From assembly GCF_007752935.1 (NCBI RefSeq), contig NZ_CP036319.1:310001-374000 (forward strand): a DNA stretch of 64,000 bases, given 5' to 3'. The translations under genes were made by a program, and so were the position numbers. Below, piece by piece: positions 52,968-61,679 of this stretch. The DNA comes from Crateriforma conspicua. GTDB taxonomy: Bacteria > Planctomycetota > Planctomycetia > Pirellulales > Pirellulaceae. Every line of letters begins with the position of its first letter. Within the stretch, counting starts at the first letter, position 1. The notes below the pieces were generated by a model. That model did no database searches, was not told where the DNA came from, and worked only from the letters and a program-made list of their open reading frames with translations.

Positions 52968-54563
52968 ATGAACGAGAAGGCGATGGCCAGGCATCAAGCA
53001 TTGACGACGGGAATTCGAAACGGGCCGCGGTGTCGTCATCGTTTGTGGTGCGGTCCCGCCGCGTTGTTGGTCGGGTTGGCTTTGCCGGCAATATCGGCCG
53101 TCGCCCAGGAGGTCCCCCCGAATCCATCGACCGTGTCTGACGAATCGGTGCGCCGGATCAACGGGTATCGTGGGATCTGGTTCACGCTGGGCCAGTTTTA
53201 CGGACAGGGCGAAGATGGCGGCTACATTCCTATGCGACGCCAGCCGACCTTTCCCTACGGCGACAAGTATTCCGGCGGTCTGGCCACCTACACCGCCAAG
53301 CATGTTCCGCTGGCCGTTCACTGCCCCGAGGTCGACAAAACGTTTTTCGTTTACGGCGGCGCGCCGGAAGACAAACAGCGATATCTGTTGTGCATGGTGT
53401 CGTATTACGACCACCGAACCGGCCAGGTGCCCCGCCCCGTTGTCGTGCATGACAAAGGCGGCGTCGACGACCCGCATGACAACCCCAGTCTGTTGATTGA
53501 CGACCAAGGCCACTTGTGGGTCTTTGTCAGCGGCCGCGGTCGAACGCGACCGGGATACAAGTACCGCAGTCGACGTCCGTATTCGATCGACGGGTTTGAA
53601 CAAATCCGCGAAGAAGAACTGACCTATCCTCAGCCATGGTGGATCGACGGTTTGGACACGCCGTTCGTGCATCTGTTCACCAAATACACCGGTGTGCGTG
53701 AGTTGTATGTCGAACGCAGCGTCGACGGGCAGACTTGGACCGAAGATCAACAACTGGCGGGCATTCGTCGTGACGGGGACCGTGCCGGTGGACACTATCA
53801 AACCAGCGCCGTATGGCGACAACGCATCGGGACATTTTTCAACCGACATCCCGGTGGCAACGTCGACAAGCGAACTGATTTGTACTACCTGCAGTCCGAC
53901 GACGGCGGCGTTACCTGGGCTGATGTTGAAGGCAACCCAGTGGAGACGCCCGTTGTCGACGTCGAAAATCCGTGCCGAGTCCGAGATTTCGAGTCGGACG
54001 GTCGCAATGTGTATCTGAAGAACATGGTCTTTGATCACCAAGGACGTCCGGCATGCTTGATCGTCACCAGCGGCGGACACGAACCGGGGCCGCCCAATGC
54101 ACCGCGTCGATTGAAGGTGGTTCGCTGGACAGGCAACGTTTGGGTCGAAAGCGAGGTCACGCAGGTGGACCACAACTATGACATGGGATCACTGATCATT
54201 CACGATGATCAGTGGATTGTGATGGTTCCGTCCGACGCGGGGCCGCAAGCGGATCACGGTGGCGGTGAAATTGTTCGTTGGTCCAGTCGGGACTCCGGTG
54301 CGACGTGGCAACGAGAAAATGCGGTGACGGAAAACAGCGTTCGCAGCCACAACTATGTACGGCATCCCGTCGACGCGGCGGATCCATTCTTTGTGTTTTG
54401 GGCGGACGGGGATCCAACCGAGCTGTCGCCGTCGCGATTGTACTTTGCCGATTCGACCGGCCGACACGTTCATGTGTTGCCCGATCAAATGGAAACGGAC
54501 AAGACTCCGGTGCAAGTGATTGATCTTGATACGTCCGCGTCAACGAAGAATGAAACGCCCTGA
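52968..54563 (+). CDS. Secreted BNR-repeat protein
   Basis: The product is 531 residues from the ATG at 52968 (an ATG at 52983 is a close alternative). A signal peptide ends near residue 44 (A-V-A). The fold is a BNR propeller with Asp-box-like S-V-D-G-Q-T-W, S-D-D-G-G-V-T-W and S-R-D-S-G-A-T-W. The opening R-I-N-G-Y-R-G-I-W-F-T-L-G-Q is recurrent in planctomycete BNR-4-type proteins associated with polysaccharide degradation. Enzymatic activity is not shown. It is divergent from mutL and ends 88 bp before the convergent Deg-protease gene stop. Confidence 0.82.
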   Translation: MNEKAMARHQALTTGIRNGPRCRHRLWCGPAALLVGLALPAISAVAQEVPPNPSTVSDESVRRINGYRGIWFTLGQFYGQGEDGGYIPMRRQPTFPYGDKYSGGLATYTAKHVPLAVHCPEVDKTFFVYGGAPEDKQRYLLCMVSYYDHRTGQVPRPVVVHDKGGVDDPHDNPSLLIDDQGHLWVFVSGRGRTRPGYKYRSRRPYSIDGFEQIREEELTYPQPWWIDGLDTPFVHLFTKYTGVRELYVERSVDGQTWTEDQQLAGIRRDGDRAGGHYQTSAVWRQRIGTFFNRHPGGNVDKRTDLYYLQSDDGGVTWADVEGNPVETPVVDVENPCRVRDFESDGRNVYLKNMVFDHQGRPACLIVTSGGHEPGPPNAPRRLKVVRWTGNVWVESEVTQVDHNYDMGSLIIHDDQWIVMVPSDAGPQADHGGGEIVRWSSRDSGATWQRENAVTENSVRSHNYVRHPVDAADPFFVFWADGDPTELSPSRLYFADSTGRHVHVLPDQMETDKTPVQVIDLDTSASTKNETP

Positions 54564-54581
54564 GTCAAGGATGATGCGCAC

Positions 54582-54617
54582 GAAAAACCGGCCGCATCGA
54601 TGGACGATGCGGCCGGT
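54582..54617 (-). terminator. Rho-independent terminator of the Deg-family protease gene
   Basis: Read on the minus strand, ACCGGCCGCATCG pairs with CGATGCGGCCGGT around a short loop and is followed by TTTTTCG. It lies between the BNR gene stop and the protease gene stop, and serves the minus-strand gene. Confidence 0.85.
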
Positions 54618-54650
54618 GGCGATGGATTGAACCTGATTCGGTGGATTCGA

Positions 54651-56192
54651 TCAGTCCAGCGGGACCGGAATCATCATCAGGCTGTTTTCGCGGCGAACGG
54701 TCAGCCGCAAGGACTGGCCGGATTGACGCGCCGCGGCGGCGGCTTTTTCAAGGTCTTTGTCGCTGCGGACGTCTTCACCGTTGGCTTTCTGGATGATGTC
54801 GCCGGGCTGGATGCCGTGTTCGGCGGCTGCACTGCCGTCTTCAACACCGGTCACCAGCAACCCTTCTTCATCGGCGTCGTAGCCGTACCGTTTGGCGGTT
54901 TCCGACGTCAGCGGTTGGACGGTCAGGCCCAGGGTTCCACCGTCGCTGAACAGGGCGATCGCGTCTTCGTTCAGCTCGCCTAGCTTGACCGAGATGGCCA
55001 CTTCGTTGCCGTTGCGATTGACGGTCATGTTGATCGTCGATCCCGGTTTGCGGCTGGCGACATAGTTTCGCAACTGCGTGCCGCTGCGGATCGTCTTACC
55101 GTCGATGTCGGTGACGACATCGCCCGGCTGCAATCCGGCTTTGGCGGCTGGCTGGTCGTCCAGGACGCTGCTGATCAATGCACCCTGTTTGACCTTCAAT
55201 CCGAATTCTTCGGACGTCGTACTGTTCACATCACCGACCTGGGCTCCCAAAAAGCCACGTTGGACTTTTCCGGTTTCAATGATCGACGACAGAATCGGCT
55301 TGGCCAGCGAAACGGGGATGGCGAAACCAATCCCGTTGTTGCCGCCGCTGCGCGATGCAATCGCCGTATTGATGCCGACCAATTCGCCACGCAAGTTGAC
55401 CAGCGGTCCGCCGGAGTTGCCGGGGTTGATCGCGGCGTCGGTTTGCAGGAAGTCTTCGTATCCGTTGCCGTTGCCGACGATGCCTTGGACCCGATTTTTC
55501 CCGCTGATGATGCCGGCGGTCACGGTTTGGTCCAATCCGAAGGGGCTGCCGATGGCAAGCACCCAATCACCGACTTGGATATTGTCGCTGCTGCCGATGG
55601 CGACCGGCATCAAGCCGTCTTGGTCAACCTTCAGCACGGCCAAGTCGGTCGGCGGGTCGGTGCCGACGACTTCGGCGGTCAACTCGGTCCCGTCGCTCAG
55701 TTCGACGGTGACTTCGTCGGCATTGGCGACCACGTGGTTGTTAGTCAGGATATATCCGTCGGCGCGAACGATCACACCGCTGCCCATGCCGGTTTGCATG
55801 CGGCGGCGCTCGGGAGACGAATTTCCGCGGTTGCCCCGGCGGCGATCAAAGTCAAAGAAGTCTTCGAAGCCCGGCGGCAGATTGCGACGAAATTCCGGCG
55901 GCAATTCGTTCATGCCGCCACCGCCACGCACCAGCATGGTTCGCGCCGTGCTGATGCTGACCACCGATGGACGAATGGCGTCGGCCACGTTTCGAAACGC
56001 GGTCGAAAGGTCTTGAGCCGTGCTGAGATTTTGTTTGGCCAAATTTTGTTGGGCACTTCGGGCGCTGGCCTGTTGGTCCGCATACGCATCGCTGCGTAGA
56101 CCCGATGGCAGACTGGTCACAACGCCGGTTAGAAGGGCTCCGGTCAACATCGCGCCGAGCACCATACTGAGCTTGTGAAACTGCTTCTGCAT
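54651..56192 (-). CDS. Deg-family periplasmic serine protease (DegP/DegQ type)
   Basis: The product is 513 residues. A membrane or signal segment (about residues 8-30) is followed by a trypsin-like domain with catalytic H153 (N-N-H-V-V), D183 (D-L-A-V-L) and S260 (G-N-S-G-G-P-L). Two PDZ domains follow (about residues 300-390 and 415-505). It degrades or refolds misfolded envelope proteins. The loop before the protease core is Arg/Gly-rich (residues 115-130). It is divergent from glgC across a 575-bp region. Expression is probably stress-controlled, but no operator is recognised. Confidence 0.95.
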   Translation of the reverse strand: MQKQFHKLSMVLGAMLTGALLTGVVTSLPSGLRSDAYADQQASARSAQQNLAKQNLSTAQDLSTAFRNVADAIRPSVVSISTARTMLVRGGGGMNELPPEFRRNLPPGFEDFFDFDRRRGNRGNSSPERRRMQTGMGSGVIVRADGYILTNNHVVANADEVTVELSDGTELTAEVVGTDPPTDLAVLKVDQDGLMPVAIGSSDNIQVGDWVLAIGSPFGLDQTVTAGIISGKNRVQGIVGNGNGYEDFLQTDAAINPGNSGGPLVNLRGELVGINTAIASRSGGNNGIGFAIPVSLAKPILSSIIETGKVQRGFLGAQVGDVNSTTSEEFGLKVKQGALISSVLDDQPAAKAGLQPGDVVTDIDGKTIRSGTQLRNYVASRKPGSTINMTVNRNGNEVAISVKLGELNEDAIALFSDGGTLGLTVQPLTSETAKRYGYDADEEGLLVTGVEDGSAAAEHGIQPGDIIQKANGEDVRSDKDLEKAAAAARQSGQSLRLTVRRENSLMMIPVPLD

Positions 56193-56767
56193 TAGAAGGA
56201 AACTCCCTGGACAGAACTATGTTGGGTGATGGGGTGTGAAAACGAATCATCCGCCGCGGGGCGGGCGTCAAAAATCCAGCCGATGGTCATCCGTGTAGCG
56301 ACACGGCCGGTCAAACTTTCAAAAGCGTGATCGTTTCTACAACGTGATGGGGGCATTCGGTTCACGTGTCGGCGGCCAAACGGCGCGGAAAATTTGCGAA
56401 ACCGTCGTCTTCGACGGTGCAAAAACGTGCTGGAAACCGCCGAATCGGCACACCGCCTCCTGGAATGCCCTCAATTTGCAAACTCCATACCAATCCAATT
56501 GATGCGTCTGTTTCGAGCGGGGGACGCATTTCGCGGATGAATCTTCCACCGGTGACCGGTGGGAGTGATGCAGCGACGCGGCGATACGCTAGCAATTTGT
56601 TAGACTATCGAGACCTTCGATCGCGGGTTTTCGGATGCGGCGGTGCCCAAATGCCGATAACTCAAGTGCCGGAGTCGCGGACCGTTGGTTTCGGCCGCCC
56701 GCGTCGACGGACAGATCAATCGGGACGATCGTTGGGTTCGCAGTATCAGTGGCAAGGACATCCAAAC
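56193..56767 (+). other. 575-bp divergent region between protease and glgC genes
   Basis: No supported gene. The glgC frame is open from 56366, but the upstream part lacks homology-like content and a Shine-Dalgarno site, whereas AAGGA precedes the ATG at 56768. Promoters for both divergent genes must lie here; no clear operator or hairpin is seen. Confidence 0.55.
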
Positions 56768-58033
56768 ATGCGAGACACTCTGACGGTGATATTGGCGGGC
56801 GGTCGTGGATCGCGACTGGAACCGCTGACCCGAGACCGGGCAAAGCCGGCGGTGCCGTTCGGCGGTTTGTACCGAATCGTCGACTTTGTGCTTAGCAATT
56901 GTCTGAACAGTGGCATGCGTCGAATGCTGTTGTTGACGCAATACAAGGCCCAGTCGCTGGACCGCCACATTCACTTGGCGTGGCGGAACTACTTTTGCCG
57001 TGAGCTGGGGGAATTCATCGACGTCGTTCCACCCCAACAGCGGATCGACGACAATTGGTATCAGGGAACGGCCGACGCTGTTTACCAAAACATCTATGCG
57101 ATCGAACGCGAGCAACCCGAAGACGTGGTCGTGCTGGCGGGAGATCACATTTACAAGATGAACTACAAGACGATGGTGGATTTCCATCGTGATCGCGATG
57201 CCGATATCACGATCGGCGCGTTGCGGGTGCGGTGCGAAGACGCCAAGCAGTTCGGCGTTATGCAAGTCGATCCCGATGGCCAACTGATGGGGTTTCAAGA
57301 GAAGCCCGATCAGCCGATCCCTACGCCGGAGGATCCCGAGGTGTGTTTGGCGTCGATGGGCATCTATGTCTTCAAAGCGAGGTTCTTGTACGAGCGATTG
57401 TGCGACGACGCGACCCAGCCGGACAGCGCGCACGATTTCGGCAAGAACATCATCCCCGATGCGATCAGCAACAGCCGCGTGTTTGCGTTTCCGTTTCTGG
57501 ACGAAAACCGCAAGGACAGCGTGACCCCGCACGTCGGGGCCGATGCGTACTGGCGGGACGTCGGCACGATCGATGCCTATTACGAAGCGAACATGGATCT
57601 GATTGGTGTCGACCCGCAATTGAATCTGTATGACCAGGCTTGGCCGATGCGTTCGTTCCAGCCGATGTTGCCGCCGCCAAAGTTCGTCTTCGGCAGCGAA
57701 GGCCACAGTTCACGCAAAGGCGAAGCCCTGGATTCGATCGTCTGTCAGGGGGCGATCATCAGCGGTGGTCGCGTCGCACGCAGCATCATTGGGGCCGGAT
57801 GTCGGGTGAACAGCTACGCCAGCGTCGAAGACAGCATTTTGTTTGATCACGTGGACGTCGGACGACACTGCAAGTTACGGCGTGTGATTGTCGATAAAGG
57901 GGTCAATATCCCGCAGGGAACCGAAATCGGTTTCGATCCGGCTGCCGATGCCGCACGCGGGTTCACGGTGACCGAAAGTGGATTGGTGGTCATCGCCAGG
58001 GGCGAAGTGATTCCCGCAGAAACGATGGTCTGA
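56768..58033 (+). CDS. glgC: Glucose-1-phosphate adenylyltransferase
   Basis: The product is 421 residues from the ATG at 56768, starting MRDTLTVILAGGRGSRLEPL, the pyrophosphorylase loop (G-G-R-G-S-R-L). K-P-A-V-P-F-G-G, D-F-V-L-S-N and V-L-A-G-D-H-I-Y-K-M-N follow as the nucleotidyltransferase core. The C-terminal left-handed beta-helix begins near residue 300. It makes ADP-glucose for glycogen synthesis and is usually allosterically controlled. An 'Asp-His' at the catalytic D-H-I-Y is as in GlgC. The next gene, a GGDEF protein, starts 5 bp downstream in the same direction. Confidence 0.96.
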   Translation: MRDTLTVILAGGRGSRLEPLTRDRAKPAVPFGGLYRIVDFVLSNCLNSGMRRMLLLTQYKAQSLDRHIHLAWRNYFCRELGEFIDVVPPQQRIDDNWYQGTADAVYQNIYAIEREQPEDVVVLAGDHIYKMNYKTMVDFHRDRDADITIGALRVRCEDAKQFGVMQVDPDGQLMGFQEKPDQPIPTPEDPEVCLASMGIYVFKARFLYERLCDDATQPDSAHDFGKNIIPDAISNSRVFAFPFLDENRKDSVTPHVGADAYWRDVGTIDAYYEANMDLIGVDPQLNLYDQAWPMRSFQPMLPPPKFVFGSEGHSSRKGEALDSIVCQGAIISGGRVARSIIGAGCRVNSYASVEDSILFDHVDVGRHCKLRRVIVDKGVNIPQGTEIGFDPAADAARGFTVTESGLVVIARGEVIPAETMV

Positions 58034-58038
58034 TATCG

Positions 58039-58959
58039 ATGTTTCAGGTTCCCTGGCAATGGATGGCCGTCGCCGGCGGCGCGGCAGGATTGTTGATCGC
58101 GGCGGCCGGATGGTTCGGATTTCGCGCCGCGAAAACCCGCTATGCGTCCGGGATGTTCAGCAGCGAGGACCGTGACCGGATCCGACACCTGTTGTTGAGT
58201 CTGGGCAGTTGGACCAGCGAGTATTCGGGGAACGTTTCCCAGTACCAAGACCAGTTGGGCCGACTGGAAAAAGCGGTACGTGATCACAAGGCGTCCGACG
58301 GTTCGGACGACCGGATGCTGATCTTGCTAAGCCAGATCATGAACAGCAACGACGAGTTGCAGTCGCGGTTGGAGGCGGCCGAGCGACAACTGGATAAACA
58401 AACACGACAGATCGAAAGCTATCTGACCGAAGCGCGGACCGATGGGTTGACCGGGTTGGCCAATCGTCGTGCCTTTGATCAGAAGATCGACGAACTGCTG
58501 GCGACCTATCGTCGTGGCGGCCGCGCGTTTTCGCTGGCGCTGATTGATATCGATCGTTTCAAATCGATCAATGACACCCACGGTCACCAAATCGGTGACC
58601 AGGTGCTGCAGCACTTGGCCAGCAGTCTGAATCACGGCTTGCCATCGGCCATCATGGTGGCGCGGTTCGGCGGCGAAGAGTTCGCGGTGCTGTTGGACGT
58701 GCCGCTGAAGATGGCGTCGGAAAAGATGAACGAGTTCCGAAGGCATTTTGCGTCGGAACGAATCGAAGTCGGCAACGTTTCGCTGCAGGTGACAATGAGC
58801 ATCGGAGTCAGCGAACCACGCGACGACATGGTGGTCGCACCGTTGGTTCGCCGAGCCGACGAAGCGTTGTATGCCGCCAAGAACACGGGCCGCAATCGTG
58901 TCTATTTCCACGACGGCCGTCACACCGCGTTATTGGGCGCGCCGGAAATCGTTCACTAA
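58039..58959 (+). CDS. Diguanylate cyclase with N-terminal anchor
   Basis: The product is 306 residues. A transmembrane or signal-anchor helix (residues 8-30) precedes a coiled-coil linker (about 60-130). The GGDEF domain (about 135-295) has an intact G-G-E-E-F (211-215) and an I-D-I-D-R-F-K metal site, so it should make c-di-GMP. The I-site RxxD is not seen before GGEEF. The gene starts 5 bp after glgC, so glycogen synthesis and c-di-GMP synthesis may be co-transcribed. The linker is typical of signal-coupled cyclases, although no sensor domain is recognised. Confidence 0.92.
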   Translation: MFQVPWQWMAVAGGAAGLLIAAAGWFGFRAAKTRYASGMFSSEDRDRIRHLLLSLGSWTSEYSGNVSQYQDQLGRLEKAVRDHKASDGSDDRMLILLSQIMNSNDELQSRLEAAERQLDKQTRQIESYLTEARTDGLTGLANRRAFDQKIDELLATYRRGGRAFSLALIDIDRFKSINDTHGHQIGDQVLQHLASSLNHGLPSAIMVARFGGEEFAVLLDVPLKMASEKMNEFRRHFASERIEVGNVSLQVTMSIGVSEPRDDMVVAPLVRRADEALYAAKNTGRNRVYFHDGRHTALLGAPEIVH

Positions 58960-59577
58960 AGTATCGCGGTCGACCGGGGATCTTGGCCGATAACTTCCCG
59001 GCAAATTCATCGCTTCATGCGGCTGATCTTTGGCATCGCACGCTACAACGCATGCCCCAGCCCCGTCGTTTGTGTCGGAATCGCCTCAGGCGAGTGATGC
59101 AGCTCCGTTGCTGATGCTGCCCTGATCATGCGCCTTGGTTGCACGAACGTGCACGTCGGCACGGTCGCAAGTGTGACGTTGTGGGGACGGCGGAACCACA
59201 CCGATCGATCTCCAGGCCGCCGGGGACCAGGATCCGCCGCAACCGCCGGTGCGTGGCACGCGCTGTGCTTCCGTCCGTGTCGTCGGAGGTGATCACGGTG
59301 GTTGTCGGCTGTTGCCCAAAAGTGGCAGGTGAGGTGACCGGTGGGTAGCATGAACCGACGGTTGCCAACGGACCGTTTCGAAAAGACCCGTTCCGGAAGA
59401 AACCCGCGACTGAGTTCACCGGAATCAATCCCCCCCGAAGCTTCCTGGAGCCATTGGCCAAGCTTTCAAAGCAGGTCACGATTGGACATCGACAGATGCA
59501 ATCATCGGTCGGGGCCTCCAGTGCAGTGTTTCAACCGCGATGCGGTCGTTTTTGTCTTCACACACAGGGAAAGAGCC
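58960..59577 (+). other. 618-bp stretch without a supported gene
   Basis: Several short open frames on both strands (for example 59139-59348 + and 59126-59479 -) show no domain, signal or start support. No tRNA or obvious structured RNA is seen. An unannotated small RNA cannot be excluded. Confidence 0.45.
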
Positions 59578-59892
59578 ATGTTCAGCAGAATCGGATTGGC
59601 GGCCGTGCTGGCCGTCGCCGGCGTCCTGGCGACGTCGCAACAAGCGTCCGCGCACGGGCCGTTTTGGGGGCCGCGTGTGGCGTATCGCCCCTACGTTCCG
59701 GTGTATGTCCCGGTGGTACCCGTGTACCGTCCGCCGGTATACACCTATCGCCGCGTGGTCACGCGAGTCCCCGCAGCCACCGTTTATCGCCCGCCGGTGG
59801 TCTATCACGGCGCGGTTGTCCAGCGCCGGACCACGTACTATCGGGCCTACCCCAGCTATCGCAGTGGCGTGACCATTCGCGTCGGGTACTGA
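59578..59892 (+). CDS. Small secreted Pro/Val/Tyr-rich protein
   Basis: The product is 104 residues from the ATG at 59578. A signal peptide ends near residue 25 (S-A-H). The mature part is made of repeats of P-V-Y/Y-R-P-P-V such as R-P-Y-V-P-V-Y-V-P-V and Y-R-P-P-V-Y, with many Tyr, Arg and Val. No fold is predicted. It may be a cell-wall or surface protein, possibly crosslinked through tyrosines, but this is a guess. Longer frames upstream belong to the same reading frame without support. Confidence 0.8.
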   Translation: MFSRIGLAAVLAVAGVLATSQQASAHGPFWGPRVAYRPYVPVYVPVVPVYRPPVYTYRRVVTRVPAATVYRPPVVYHGAVVQRRTTYYRAYPSYRSGVTIRVGY

Positions 59893-60110
59893 GTCGGCGG
59901 ATTCGGCTGACGAACTGTAGATTTGCGCTCGCTTTTTGCCTTGGATGCAGAACGCGGGCGTTTTTTCTGCGCCAAGGCATCGCTTGCCGCGACCGGCGGG
60001 GACACGGCAATGCATAGCGTCTAAAATCGCCCACGCCGAAGCTTCGCAGGAACTTCGCCGCAATCACGATTTCGTCGGACGCTGTGAAAGTCCGGCCGGC
60101 TTTCAAACGT

Positions 60111-61679
60111 ATGGATTCGATTCGCATGACCGGTGGAACCAATGATTCGGCATCGCCAGGTGGCAACGGGACACACCCCGAATCCAACCCGTTGCATTTG
60201 TCCGATGTCGAACTGGACAAGGAACCGTCCAGCGTCCCACCGCCCCAAGAATTGCAGACGGGCCAGCCCGCCGGCCTGTGGGTGCTGTTCATCACCGAAA
60301 TGTGGGAACGGTTCAGCTATTACGGTATGCGAGCGTTGCTGGTCTTGTACCTGATCGCATCGACGGCGGAAACGGAATCCAACCCTGGATTCGGATGGTC
60401 CGAGGCCAATGCGGCGATTCTGTATGCCGTTTACACCTGGGCGGTCTACCTGACGCCGATCTTCGGTGGTTGGTTGGCCGACCGATTCTTGGGGACGCAC
60501 CGGTCGATGTTGATCGGAGGATGGATCATCGCCGCGGGCCACATCGTATTGGCGATGACGGAGATGTTCGGCATCACCGCTGGGGAAGCGGTAACGCTGC
60601 AGACCGGCCCGGGAGCCCTGTGTTCCTTCGTCGCGGGTTTGGCCCTGATCGTGATCGGGACGGGCTTCTTCAAGCCCTGTGTCAGCGTGATGGTCGGTCA
60701 GCTGTATGGCAAAGATGATCCCCGTCGTGATAGTGGATTCACGATTTTTTACATGGGGATCAATTTGGGTGCATTTTTATCGCCCCTGATCGCCGGGACT
60801 TTGGGCCAGAAAGTGGGATGGCACTGGGGATTTGGATCCGCCGCGGTGGGGATGATATTGGGTTTGCTCTGTTATCAGTTTTTGCGTCCAAAGTATTTGT
60901 CGGGTATCGGATTGTCGCCCAAGGAGGTCGCCGCCAACGGTGCCACCAGCGCGGCGCATCAGGCGGAACTGGAACGTCCACTGACCAAGGTCGACACCCA
61001 ACGGATCGCTGTGATTTTGATTCTGGCCTTGGTCGGCAACATTTTCTTCTGGGCCGCTTTTGAACAGGCCGGCAGTTCGCTGAACGTTTTCGCCGACCAG
61101 AACACGGATCGTACGATCATGGGATACGAGTTTCCGTCGACTTGGTATCAATCGGTCAATGCGTTGACGATCGTCATTTGCGCCCCGTTCTTCTCCATGC
61201 TTTGGGTTTGGTTGGCCAAGCGGAATGCCAACCCGTCGACGCCGATGAAGTTTGCATGGGGGTTATGGTTTTTGGGTCTGGCGTTCGTGGCAATGGTCTT
61301 TGGTGCCCTTCAAGCACGTGACGGCTTGGCCGGTCCCCATTGGTTGTTGATCACTTATGTGTTGTGCACGTGGGGCGAATTGTGTTTATCGCCGGTCGGT
61401 TTATCGATGGTGACCAAGTTGGCGCCGCTGCGTTTGCAGTCGTTGATGATGGGGGTTTGGTTCTTGTCGTTTTCCGCCGCCAATTTGTTGGCCGGATTGA
61501 TGGCAGCGTTTTCGACCAAGTTTAAACCCGGTGCGGACGGCAGCCCCGCCGAGATTTCGTTCGTGATCGATGGGCTGCCCGGGTTCTTCCTATTGTTGGT
61601 CTTATTGCCAACGGTTGCCGGAGTGCTGCTGGCGATCGTTTCACCGGTCTTGAAACGTATGATGCACGGTATCAAGTGA
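60111..61679 (+). CDS. POT/PTR-family peptide transporter
   Basis: The product is 522 residues from the ATG at 60111 (60126 is an alternative start). An N-terminal ~45-residue Asn/Ser/Pro-rich leader precedes 12-14 transmembrane helices. Family motifs are present: E-M-W-E-R-F-S-Y-Y-G-M-R near residue 63, G-G-W-L-A-D-R-F-L-G near residue 118, and F-Y-M-G-I-N-L-G-A near residue 215. These belong to proton-coupled di/tripeptide symporters. The soluble N-terminal leader is unusual for the family. Its stop overlaps the start of the next gene (GTGA). Confidence 0.92.
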   Translation: MDSIRMTGGTNDSASPGGNGTHPESNPLHLSDVELDKEPSSVPPPQELQTGQPAGLWVLFITEMWERFSYYGMRALLVLYLIASTAETESNPGFGWSEANAAILYAVYTWAVYLTPIFGGWLADRFLGTHRSMLIGGWIIAAGHIVLAMTEMFGITAGEAVTLQTGPGALCSFVAGLALIVIGTGFFKPCVSVMVGQLYGKDDPRRDSGFTIFYMGINLGAFLSPLIAGTLGQKVGWHWGFGSAAVGMILGLLCYQFLRPKYLSGIGLSPKEVAANGATSAAHQAELERPLTKVDTQRIAVILILALVGNIFFWAAFEQAGSSLNVFADQNTDRTIMGYEFPSTWYQSVNALTIVICAPFFSMLWVWLAKRNANPSTPMKFAWGLWFLGLAFVAMVFGALQARDGLAGPHWLLITYVLCTWGELCLSPVGLSMVTKLAPLRLQSLMMGVWFLSFSAANLLAGLMAAFSTKFKPGADGSPAEISFVIDGLPGFFLLLVLLPTVAGVLLAIVSPVLKRMMHGIK

